A stretch of DNA of 8,118 bases from Bacillota bacterium (GTDB lineage: Bacteria > Bacillota > Clostridia > Oscillospirales > Ruminococcaceae), in the NCBI GenBank assembly GCA_023456995.1, contig JAEWNU010000081.1, positions 1 through 8,118 on the forward strand, in the 5' to 3' direction. The notes beneath the pieces were generated by a model. That model made no database searches. It had not been told where the DNA came from and saw nothing but the letters and a program-made list of their open reading frames with translations. Positions 1-5,680 of this stretch are shown piece by piece; positions within the stretch are counted from its first letter, which is position 1, and each line of letters opens with the position of its first letter. Both the position numbers and the translations under genes were made by a program.

Positions 1-2
1 AC

Positions 3-1256
3 TGTAAACACAAGCCCTGCGTAGCGGGATGTCCTGTTAACGTCCGCATCCCTGAGTTTTTGGCGAAGGTAGCGGAAGAAGATTTTGAGGCGGCTTACCG
101 CATCATTCTTTCCACCAACTGCCTGCCAGCCGTCAGTGGCCGTGTCTGCCCGCAGGAGACTCAGTGCGAAGCTAAGTGCGTTCGTGGCATCAAGGGCGAA
201 TCGGTCGGCATCGGCCGTATTGAGCGCTTTGTTGCTGACTATGCACGTGAGCATAATTTCTCCGCTGGCGAAAAGCCTGCCTCCAACGGTCATAAGGTTG
301 CGATCGTCGGTTCCGGCCCTGCGGGTCTTGCCTGCGCGGGCGACCTTGCTGCCAAGGGCTATGAAGTTACAATTTTTGAAGCGCTGCACGTTGCAGGCGG
401 CGTTCTTTCCTACGGCATTCCGGAATTCCGTCTGCCGAAGGTAATCGTCAAGAAAGAGGTTGACAATCTGATCGAGTTGGGTGTTACCCTGAAAACCAAC
501 TACATTGTCGGCCGCACCATTTCGATTGATGAGCTGTTTGAGGGTGGCTACGAAGCCGTATTCATCGGCTCGGGCGCTGGTCTGCCCAGCTTTATGAACA
601 TTCCGGGCGAGAACCTTCTTGGCGTTTATTCGGCTAACGAATACCTGACCAGAACCAACCTGATGAAGGCTTATCTCAACGACCATATGACCCCGATCTT
701 CCGCGGCAATTCTGTCGCTGTTGTCGGTGGCGGTAACGTGGCGATGGACGCTGCGCGCTGCGCAAAGCGCCTTGGCGCCGAAAACGTCTATATCGTTTAT
801 CGCCGCGGTCTTGAAGAGCTGCCCGCAAGAGCGGAAGAAGTGCATCACGCAAAGGAAGAGGGCATCATTTTCAAGCTGCTCAATAACCCTGTCCAGATTC
901 TCGGTGACGAGAAGGGACATGTTACTGGCATTGAGTGTGTTGAGATGGCGCTTGGCGAGCCGGATGCTTCCGGTCGTCGCCGCCCGATTGAAAAAGAGGG
1001 TTCCAATTTTGTTATCGATGTTGATACCGTCATTATGTCGATTGGCACCTCGCCCAACCCGCTGATCAAGAACACCACCCCGGGTATCGAAGTTAACCGT
1101 AAGGGTTGCCTCGTGTGCACCGAGGATATGGCGACCACCCGTGCGGGTGTATACGCTGGCGGTGACGCTGTTACAGGCGCTGCCACCGTTATCTTGGCAA
1201 TGGGTGCAGGCAAGATTGCTGCTGACTCAATTGACAAGTTCATTATGAGCAAATAA
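3..1256 (+). CDS. gltA: NADPH-dependent glutamate synthase small subunit-like flavoprotein (GltA/NfnB family), 5' end cut by window
   Basis: The frame is open to the left edge, so the start lies outside; 417 codons are visible against about 460 for the family, so roughly 45 residues are missing. An apparent TTG start at 60 is internal: upstream codons from position 3 give a cysteine-rich CKHKPCVAGCPVNVRIPEF stretch typical of the N-terminal iron-sulfur domain, followed by a second cluster motif (CPQETQCEAKC, about 145-180). Next come an FAD-binding dinucleotide fold (VAIVGSGPAGLA, about 297-330), an NADPH-binding fold (VAVVGGGNVAMDAA, about 715-750) and the C-terminal FAD motif (GVYAGGDAVTGAAT, about 1144-1185). 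In this family electrons pass between NADPH, FAD and 4Fe-4S clusters, either for glutamate synthesis or, in the NfnAB/Sud complex, for ferredoxin-NADP+ transhydrogenation. Which applies depends on whether an NfnA-like gene lies just upstream, outside the window. The family call is firm; the exact reaction is not. Confidence 0.93.
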   Translation, partial: CKHKPCVAGCPVNVRIPEFLAKVAEEDFEAAYRIILSTNCLPAVSGRVCPQETQCEAKCVRGIKGESVGIGRIERFVADYAREHNFSAGEKPASNGHKVAIVGSGPAGLACAGDLAAKGYEVTIFEALHVAGGVLSYGIPEFRLPKVIVKKEVDNLIELGVTLKTNYIVGRTISIDELFEGGYEAVFIGSGAGLPSFMNIPGENLLGVYSANEYLTRTNLMKAYLNDHMTPIFRGNSVAVVGGGNVAMDAARCAKRLGAENVYIVYRRGLEELPARAEEVHHAKEEGIIFKLLNNPVQILGDEKGHVTGIECVEMALGEPDASGRRRPIEKEGSNFVIDVDTVIMSIGTSPNPLIKNTTPGIEVNRKGCLVCTEDMATTRAGVYAGGDAVTGAATVILAMGAGKIAADSIDKFIMSK

Positions 1257-1277
1257 GTTCATAGATTTATAAATGTT

Positions 1278-1313
1278 GATAAGCCGCGAAGCCACTTGGT
1301 TTCGCGGCTTATC
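1278..1313 (+). terminator. Hairpin terminator after gltA
   Basis: A perfect 13-bp inverted repeat (1278-1290 with 1301-1313) extends inward by a wobble and two G-C pairs to a four-base loop, starting 21 bases past the stop codon. The stem is GC-rich in its middle, but the downstream T-tract is poor (ATCGTTTGTA), so termination may be inefficient or the hairpin may mainly protect the 3' end. Confidence 0.65.
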
Positions 1314-1316
1314 GTT

Positions 1317-1728
1317 TGTAGAAAAAATACGTGTAGAATGTTGAATGCAAAAATAAGAATAAAGGGTCACTTATTAGTGCGGATGGTAAATCCGAAGTAT
1401 TAATCTGCAAAAGCGATAAAATGCTTTGGCGCCGATTCTTTATAATTTTGTCGTTTTAAAAATTATAAACGGATACTTCTTTCAACTTGTGTGTGGGCAG
1501 ATGATAAATACTTATGAGGTGAACTTCGAGCTGATTGCCTGCCTCTGCTCAAATACCACGTTGAAGCGCAAGGCGAAGCTCTTGTGCAAAAAACCGACAG
1601 AATTTACCGCATAGGTAAGGTAAGGTTTATCGCAAAGTATTGACAGGCGCAGGGGTGACACTGTTTCCTGTGGCTACCAAAAGAATAACGCACGTGTGTG
1701 GTGTATCAACTTGATGGATCCAACGGGG
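1317..1728. other. Intergenic stretch without an intact gene
   Basis: No intact coding sequence is convincing here. A 62-codon frame starting TTG at 1426 has no ribosome binding site and no recognisable composition. Visible structure: a small hairpin CGGAT-ggtaa-ATCCG at 1380-1394; an 11-bp A/T-only palindrome with arms 1439-1449 and 1459-1469 around a nine-base loop; and the possible gene remnant listed separately at 1518-1714. The promoter of the downstream hydrolase occupies the right end. Confidence 0.6.
1518..1714 (+). pseudogene. Possible remnant of a small gene broken by a 5-bp tandem duplication
   Basis: Reading from 1518 gives GELRADCLPLLKYHVEAQGE and continues as a protein-like sequence (QKTDRIYRIGKV) to a TGA at 1641-1643. 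At 1614-1623 the five bases GGTAA occur twice in tandem. Deleting one copy joins this frame to a second open stretch (YRKVLTGAGVTLFPVATKR, then ITHVCGVST) ending in TGA at 1712-1714, for a composite of about 64 residues. There is no in-frame start codon: a TGA at 1515-1517 precedes it, and an ATG at 1501 is in another frame, so a second lesion or a different start would be needed. I do not recognise the family. That the frame was once coding is inference from composition and from the restored frame. Confidence 0.3.
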
Positions 1729-1758
1729 TTGTCTTACAGCAGTTATCTATGCTAAAAT
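1729..1758 (+). promoter_or_regulatory. Candidate sigma-A promoter of the MBL-fold hydrolase
   Basis: A -35-like TTGTCT (1729-1734) and a -10-like TAAAAT (1753-1758) are separated by 18 bases. Transcription would start near 1765, leaving a leader of about 20 bases that includes the ribosome binding site AGAGG at 1775-1779. Confidence 0.5.
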
Positions 1759-1786
1759 AGGGCAAAAGCTGAAAAGAGGTATGACA

Positions 1787-2407
1787 ATGAGAATCACATG
1801 GCATGGACATTCCTGTTTCAAGGTCGAGACCAATCAGGGCTCGGTGGTATTTGACCCTTATGAGGATGGGCGTGTTCCTGGCTATGCGCCGCTGCCACGC
1901 AATCTTTCGGCTGATGCAGTGCTTTGCAGCCATCAGCATAGAGATCACAGTGCTGTCGAGCTGGTCAGGCTCAGTGGCAGTACACCAACTTTTTCTGTGC
2001 AAGAGATTTCGACTTTTCATGACGAAGTTCAAGGCGAAAAGCGCGGCACAAATAAAATTCACATTGTATCGGCCGAGGGGATACGGCTGGCGCATATGGG
2101 TGACATTGGCTGCGAGCTGACGAGGGAACAGCTGACAGTATTGCGCGGGGTAGACGTTTTGTTGATTCCTGTTGGCGGCTTTTACACAATTGACGCGACA
2201 CAGGCCAAAATGATGGCTGATGCTATCGGCGCGCGTGTCGTTATCCCAATGCATTACCGCAATGGGCATCTGGGATATGAGGTCATCGGAACGCTGGAGA
2301 GTTTTACTGAGCAGTGCAATAACGTTGTGATGTATGATACTAATAACATTGCAATCACAGCAGACGTGCCAGCACAGACGGCTGTGCTGACTTATTTGGC
2401 AGAATAG
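1787..2407 (+). CDS. UlaG-like MBL-fold metal-dependent hydrolase (COG2220 type)
   Basis: A 206-residue soluble protein of the metallo-beta-lactamase fold. It opens with the ITWHGHSCF strand-turn typical of the UlaG-like group and carries the metal-binding motif HQHRDH (residues 49-54), then SFHD-like TFHD (76-79), LAHMGDIG (101-108, with metal ligands H103 and D106) and IPMHYRNG (153-160, with the last histidine H156). All expected ligands for a binuclear metal site are present and the length is normal for the group. I chose ATG 1787 over the in-frame ATG at 1781: AGAGG at 1775-1779 is seven bases from 1787 but only one base from 1781. It is a single-gene transcript ending at the terminator it shares with the convergent symporter gene. 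The substrate is unknown; relatives include ascorbate-6-phosphate lactonase and many uncharacterised hydrolases. Confidence 0.9.
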   Translation: MRITWHGHSCFKVETNQGSVVFDPYEDGRVPGYAPLPRNLSADAVLCSHQHRDHSAVELVRLSGSTPTFSVQEISTFHDEVQGEKRGTNKIHIVSAEGIRLAHMGDIGCELTREQLTVLRGVDVLLIPVGGFYTIDATQAKMMADAIGARVVIPMHYRNGHLGYEVIGTLESFTEQCNNVVMYDTNNIAITADVPAQTAVLTYLAE

Positions 2408-2420
2408 AGATTAGGCATAT

Positions 2421-2454
2421 AAAAAGGAACAGGCTGTGTAGCCTGTTCCTTTTT
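2421..2454. terminator. Bidirectional intrinsic terminator between MBL hydrolase and AGCS symporter
   Basis: A perfect 14-bp inverted repeat (2421-2434 with 2441-2454) has a six-base loop. The stem begins with five A and ends with five T, so both strands have a GC-containing stem followed by a U-tract. It lies 14 bases past the hydrolase stop and 16 bases past the symporter stop, serving both convergent genes. Confidence 0.93.
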
Positions 2455-2469
2455 TAGTTAATTTAAAGC

Positions 2470-3876
2470 TTATTTTACCTTTTGGCGGCGGAAATAATCA
2501 CGTGTTTCTTTAGCAACCACGCCGGAAAGTGCAAGTAGTGCGATTAGGTTAGGGAAGGCCATCAGACCATTGAAGATATCGGCAATATTCCAGACGGCGG
2601 CGACAGTCATATACGGGCCAATGAAGACGGCAAGAATATAAAGATAACGGTAAATCAACACGGCTTTTTGATTACCGTTCGAGAGATACTCGAGGCAGCG
2701 CTCACTGTAATAATCCCAGCCGAGAATGGTGGTAAAGGCGAAGAAAGCCAGACTGAGCATTAATATAAAGGCGGAGACACGCGGGTCAAAGGGCAGGCCG
2801 TCTTGAAAAGCCTGTGAGGTAATCTCAACACCTTTTAAGCCGATGTTCCAAGTGCCGGTGGTGACGATACAAAGACCGGTAATGGTACAGATAATAATAG
2901 TATCAACAAAAGTGCCGGTCATGGAAACCAGACCCTGACGAACCGGTTCTTTGGTCTGTGCAGCCGCAGCGGCAATAGGCGCAGAGCCGAGGCCGGCTTC
3001 GTTCGAGAAGATGCCGCGTGCAATGCCCTTTTGCATAGCGATAGCGATGCTGCCAACCACGCCGCCAGTCACGGCCTGTGGGTTAAAGGCGCCAGTGATA
3101 ATGAGGCTTATCGCATTCGGAATTTTATCAGCATTGCAGGCGAGCAGCATGACGCCGAAAATGACGTAGATGACAGCCATGAAAGGCACGATAATCTGCG
3201 CAACCAGCGAGATGCGCTTTAATCCGCCTAAAATAACCAGAGCGGTGCAAAGAGTTACAACGATGCCGGCGATAACAACAGCCCAGGAATACGGCGTACC
3301 GAACAATGTGACCGTATAGCGGTTTTCAGCATCAAAAAAGCCTTTAACTGCTGAGGCAATGCCGTTAATCTGCGTAAAGGTACCAATACCAAACAGACCC
3401 ACACCCATGCCGAAAAAGGCAAACAGCTTGGCGAGCCAGCGCCACTGACTGCCCATGCCGCGCTCTATGTAATAGAAAGGGCCACCCAGAACATGCCCAT
3501 CCGCAGCAATTTGGCGGTATTTTATCGCCAGTACGCCTTCAGCGTATTTAGTGGCCATGCCAAAGAAGGCTGCAATCCACATCCAGAACAGCGCGCCGGG
3601 GCCGCCGGAATAGATGGCAGTGGCAACGCCGACGATATTGCCTGTGCCGATGGTGGCAGACATAGCGGTACACAGGGCGCCAAAGCTGGTAACCTCGCCA
3701 TGGGTGCTATCCTCGTTTTTAACCATATAACGCAGTGCTCGGGGCAGGTGAAATAGCTGTATAAGATTGAGACGCACCGTGAGATAAATGCCAGTGATCA
3801 AAATGAATATAATCAGCGGCAGCCCCCACACCAGGTCATCAAACCATACAATAAATTGGTCCATTTGTGCTAACAT
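2470..3876 (-). CDS. Sodium:alanine/glycine symporter, AGCS family
   Basis: A 468-residue inner-membrane protein rich in hydrophobic helices. It carries the AGCS signature GGPGALFWMWIAAFFG (residues 91-106), the preceding SATIGTGNIVGVA loop that lines the substrate/sodium site, and the family's FSNEAGLGSAPIA segment. Members take up alanine and/or glycine with Na+. The frame stays open upstream to 4008, but that extension would be translated from the terminator and riboswitch. The start is ATG 3876, with AGGAGG (plus-strand CCTCCT at 3886-3891) nine bases upstream. An ATG four codons further in has no ribosome binding site. The leader holds a glycine aptamer and an intrinsic terminator, which points to glycine, perhaps with alanine, as the physiological substrate. 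Monocistronic: it ends at the bidirectional terminator. The family is certain; the exact substrate preference is inferred. Confidence 0.95.
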   Translation of the reverse strand: MLAQMDQFIVWFDDLVWGLPLIIFILITGIYLTVRLNLIQLFHLPRALRYMVKNEDSTHGEVTSFGALCTAMSATIGTGNIVGVATAIYSGGPGALFWMWIAAFFGMATKYAEGVLAIKYRQIAADGHVLGGPFYYIERGMGSQWRWLAKLFAFFGMGVGLFGIGTFTQINGIASAVKGFFDAENRYTVTLFGTPYSWAVVIAGIVVTLCTALVILGGLKRISLVAQIIVPFMAVIYVIFGVMLLACNADKIPNAISLIITGAFNPQAVTGGVVGSIAIAMQKGIARGIFSNEAGLGSAPIAAAAAQTKEPVRQGLVSMTGTFVDTIIICTITGLCIVTTGTWNIGLKGVEITSQAFQDGLPFDPRVSAFILMLSLAFFAFTTILGWDYYSERCLEYLSNGNQKAVLIYRYLYILAVFIGPYMTVAAVWNIADIFNGLMAFPNLIALLALSGVVAKETRDYFRRQKVK

Positions 3877-3895
3877 AATTCTTTTCCTCCTGTTT

Positions 3896-3929
3896 AAAAA
3901 AATAAAGCCGAAACTTTCGTTTCGACTTT
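3896..3929 (-). terminator. Intrinsic terminator in the symporter leader (riboswitch expression platform)
   Basis: On the minus strand an 11-bp stem (3929-3919 with 3914-3904, one G-U wobble) closes a four-base loop and is followed, after one A, by seven U (3902-3896). It sits between the aptamer and the ribosome binding site, with the U-tract ending five bases before AGGAGG. This is where a transcriptional riboswitch decides whether the symporter is expressed. Confidence 0.9.
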
Positions 3930-3948
3930 CCGGAGAAATGAGAACAGT

Positions 3949-3973
3949 GATATCTAAAAATAAAAGAGATACC
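3949..3973 (-). other. Hairpin directly 3' of the glycine aptamer, ghost-aptamer-like
   Basis: On the minus strand GGUAUCU (3973-3967) pairs with AGAUAUC (3955-3949), seven pairs including one wobble, around an eleven-base U/A-rich loop. It begins three bases after the aptamer's closing helix. Single-aptamer glycine riboswitches are known to keep a short remnant stem of the lost second aptamer on one side. A remnant on the 3' side is what type-1 singlets show. The assignment is from position and pairing only. Confidence 0.55.
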
Positions 3974-3976
3974 AAA

Positions 3977-4053
3977 CTCTGTCCTTTTGCCTGAGAGATC
4001 GCTTGCATACTGCAAACTTACACCTTCGGCGCCCTTTTCGGGACTCTCCAGAG
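3977..4053 (-). ncRNA. Glycine riboswitch, single aptamer
   Basis: On the minus strand the conserved glycine-aptamer cores are present: GCCGAAGGUGUAA (about 4030-4018) and CUCAGGCAAAAGGAC (about 3996-3982). Pairings I can draw: an outer helix CUCUG/CAGAG (4053-4049 with 3981-3977), an inner helix GAGAG/CUCUC (4048-4044 with 3997-3993), a CCC-GAAAA-GGG hairpin (about 4042-4032), and a seven-pair stem GUUUGCA/UGCAAGC (4017-4011 with 4007-4001). Only one aptamer is present; no second GCCGAAGG core lies in the leader. It precedes an AGCS symporter, a known target class for this riboswitch. Glycine riboswitches ahead of cleavage-system genes usually turn expression on. Those ahead of symporters may turn it off, and the sequence alone does not settle the direction here. 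Confidence 0.93.
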
Positions 4054-4128
4054 AATCTAACGGCTGCCGCTAAAAGCACGATGACAGCGATACACGGACA
4101 TCTGTTGCTCAAACGGATCAGCGTGATT

Positions 4129-4157
4129 AGATTAGCACATCAGCATACAAAAATCAA
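4129..4157 (-). promoter_or_regulatory. Sigma-A-type promoter of the riboswitch-symporter transcript
   Basis: On the minus strand a TTGATT -35 (4157-4152) and TAATCT -10 (4134-4129) are separated by exactly 17 bases. Transcription would begin near 4122, giving about 70 bases before the aptamer and a total leader of about 245 bases. Confidence 0.65.
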
Positions 4158-4179
4158 CCCCAAATCTAGGAATTTTGCC

Positions 4180-4209
4180 TTGGACGAAAAAAAGCAGCTG
4201 TCCCATTAT
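4180..4209 (+). promoter_or_regulatory. Candidate sigma-A-like promoter for the M23-M50 operon
   Basis: TTGGAC (4180-4185) and CATTAT (4204-4209) are separated by 18 bases and point toward the M23 gene, divergent from the symporter promoter. A weaker sporulation-type alternative lies at 4233-4261. I cannot choose between them by eye. Confidence 0.35.
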
Positions 4210-4232
4210 TTCTGTACCTTGCTGAATCGGTG

Positions 4233-4261
4233 GAATAAGTTGTTTTTTTAGTGCATAGCCT
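4233..4261 (+). promoter_or_regulatory. Weak sigma-E-like promoter ahead of the SpoIVFA-like gene
   Basis: GAATAAG (4233-4239) matches the first five positions of the sigma-E -35 consensus KMATATT. CATAGCCT (4254-4261) matches six of eight positions of the -10 consensus CATACAHT, with a 14-base spacer. Transcription would start almost at the ribosome binding site (GAGGGGG, 4267-4273), which is uncomfortably short, so this is tentative. Confidence 0.2.
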
Positions 4262-4280
4262 TCTTTGAGGGGGTGTGGAC

Positions 4281-5105
4281 ATGGTTGGCCGGAGAATGCA
4301 TTCCACTTTGGGCACAACGGGTCGCCGTCGAACTGCCGCGCGCGGTGACGGGACAGAAAGCAAATTTATGTTTGCGACACTGCTGCAAAGTATGCTTTGC
4401 GCTATGATGATTACTGCAGCTTTTGTAATGAGCAGCATTATGGGAATATCCGGCATTAAAACGGCATTTTTTACGCTGATATCTAAAGAAACCGAGGCGG
4501 TGGAGGTTTTCTCAGTGGTGCAAAAGGTGTCTGAATCCGATAAAGTTTCTCGATTGCGCAGCATTATTGAGCTTATCTTAAAACAGGTGGGAAGTTCCCC
4601 GCGAATTGATGTGACCACAACGGTCGGGCAGGGCGGTCAGTTATTGCTTTTGCCCCAGACTGATAATAATCTGCCCGATGGCGTCACCAATATTACGCCG
4701 TTGCTGTCTGCACCCATGCGATTTCCAGTGCAGGGTATATTGAGTTCGCCGTTTGGCGTGAGAAAACATCCTATCTCCGGTAAGCCGGATTTTCATACAG
4801 GGGTCGATTTTGCCGCACCTCTTAATACACCTATTGGTGCAGCGTGGCCCGGCGTGGTGGTGGAGACAGGTGAGTCTCAAATTTACGGCAATTATGTTAC
4901 GCTGGATCATGGCGGGTATCAAACCCGTTATTGCCATTGCAACGCTGTCGCAGTCAAGGTTGGAATACGAATACGGCAGGGTGAAACACTTGCTTTTGTA
5001 GGCAACAGTGGCGTTTCTACTGGACCACACCTGCATTTTGAACTCATTATAAATGGCAAGGCAGCCAATCCTCTGGCGGAGTGTGCCCGATGGATGGCTT
5101 TATAA
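4281..5105 (+). CDS. Membrane-anchored LytM/M23 domain protein, SpoIVFA-like
   Basis: A 274-residue type II membrane protein: a basic, Arg-rich cytoplasmic N-terminus (1-28), one membrane segment (about 29-56), a linker with a possible helical stretch (about 68-103), and a C-terminal M23 (LytM) domain (about 145-274). The zinc and catalytic residues are all there: H172 and D176 in HTGVD, H219 in YCHC, and H250 and H252 in HLHF. In Bacillus, SpoIVFA is a LytM-type membrane protein that holds the SpoIVFB protease inactive until a forespore signal arrives. Here the next gene is a SpoIVFB-like protease overlapping by 16 nt, hence the call. Because the active-site set is intact, it could also be a genuine cell-wall endopeptidase. 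ATG 4281 was chosen over GTG 4275 because GAGGGGG (4267-4273) is seven bases from the ATG and one base from the GTG. Confidence 0.85.
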   Translation: MVGRRMHSTLGTTGRRRTAARGDGTESKFMFATLLQSMLCAMMITAAFVMSSIMGISGIKTAFFTLISKETEAVEVFSVVQKVSESDKVSRLRSIIELILKQVGSSPRIDVTTTVGQGGQLLLLPQTDNNLPDGVTNITPLLSAPMRFPVQGILSSPFGVRKHPISGKPDFHTGVDFAAPLNTPIGAAWPGVVVETGESQIYGNYVTLDHGGYQTRYCHCNAVAVKVGIRIRQGETLAFVGNSGVSTGPHLHFELIINGKAANPLAECARWMAL

Positions 5106-5680
5106 AGACCTATGAAAAAAAGCCGCTCATCACCTGCGACTTTTGGTTTTTCGCGGTGATTGCAGCTGCTGTTTATTTTGGCGGTGACGCACTATGCCTA
5201 TTGTTAGCGGCACTGATTCACGAGGCAGGTCACTGGATAGCGCTGATGGCCACCAAGAACGGCGTTTTGCAACTGCGGCTTACGGGATGCTGTGCACATA
5301 TTGTACCATATTACCGCCGCCTGCCCGGCTTACGTCAGGAGCTGCTTATTTTGGCTGCCGGCCCGTTGGCAGGAATCCTTCTTGCTTTGATTCTTAAACC
5401 ATTTGCTCCACGACTGGCAAAAATCAGCCTGTTGCTGTCAATTTTTAATTTATTGCCGGTGCGGGGCTTGGACGGTGGCAGCATTCTTAGGCTGATTTAT
5501 GCAGCTGCATTTAATACCGAAAAGGTGATAGTCCCTAACCTTATCGGTGGAATAGTTGCGATATTGACGCTTGTCGCGGGGATGTTGTCACTTGGTGAAA
5601 AGCAACCCAACATTCCACTGCTTGGCTTGGCGGCTTTTCTAATATTCAAACAGTTTATATTAGCGGGCGACACCGATTAA
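5090..5680 (+). CDS. M50 site-2-type intramembrane metalloprotease, SpoIVFB-like, without CBS domain
   Basis: A 196-residue polytopic membrane protease. It has HEAGH (residues 44-48, the HExxH zinc motif) inside a hydrophobic segment, the AAGPLAGI segment (about 89-96), and NLLPVRGLDGG (120-130), the NxxPxxxxDG motif that supplies the third zinc ligand, D128. Further hydrophobic stretches lie at about 134-190. Such proteases cut membrane-associated substrates; SpoIVFB cuts pro-sigma-K in the mother cell. The protein ends just after the last membrane segment and is about 90 residues shorter than Bacillus SpoIVFB, lacking that protein's C-terminal CBS domain. ATG 5090 is preferred (GGAG at 5078-5081, eight bases upstream) over GTG 5081. 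It begins inside the upstream LytM gene, suggesting translational coupling and a stoichiometric complex. The family is firm; a role in sigma-K processing is inference from gene order. Confidence 0.87.
   Translation: MDGFIKTYEKKPLITCDFWFFAVIAAAVYFGGDALCLLLAALIHEAGHWIALMATKNGVLQLRLTGCCAHIVPYYRRLPGLRQELLILAAGPLAGILLALILKPFAPRLAKISLLLSIFNLLPVRGLDGGSILRLIYAAAFNTEKVIVPNLIGGIVAILTLVAGMLSLGEKQPNIPLLGLAAFLIFKQFILAGDTD

Noticed and set aside
845..1252. Minus-strand frame of 135 codons inside gltA
   Set aside because: It is antisense to conserved NADPH- and FAD-binding motifs, and is a compositional shadow.
1426..1614. Plus-strand frame of 62 codons starting TTG
   Set aside because: There is no ribosome binding site and no recognisable features; another frame over the same stretch looks more protein-like.
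1640..1645. Consensus TTGACA as a -35 element
   Set aside because: No acceptable -10 hexamer lies 16-18 bases downstream.
1706..2269. Minus-strand frame of 187 codons opposite the MBL gene
   Set aside because: It is a shadow frame: the plus strand encodes a protein with all metal-binding motifs, while the antisense product has no recognisable domain.
3877..4008. Forty-four-codon N-terminal extension of the symporter frame up to an ATG at 4008
   Set aside because: It would be encoded by the riboswitch and terminator, has no ribosome binding site, and AGGAGG sits ideally before ATG 3876.
4054..4122. A second, upstream glycine aptamer (tandem riboswitch)
   Set aside because: No second GCCGAAGG or CAGGCAAAAGGAC core exists in the leader; only one aptamer can be drawn.
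4003..4251. Plus-strand open frame of 82 codons
   Set aside because: It runs antisense through the glycine aptamer and the symporter promoter, with no ribosome binding site or family resemblance.
5081..5089. GTG 5081 as start of the M50 protease
   Set aside because: The only purine-rich stretch is directly adjacent; ATG 5090 has GGAG at eight bases.
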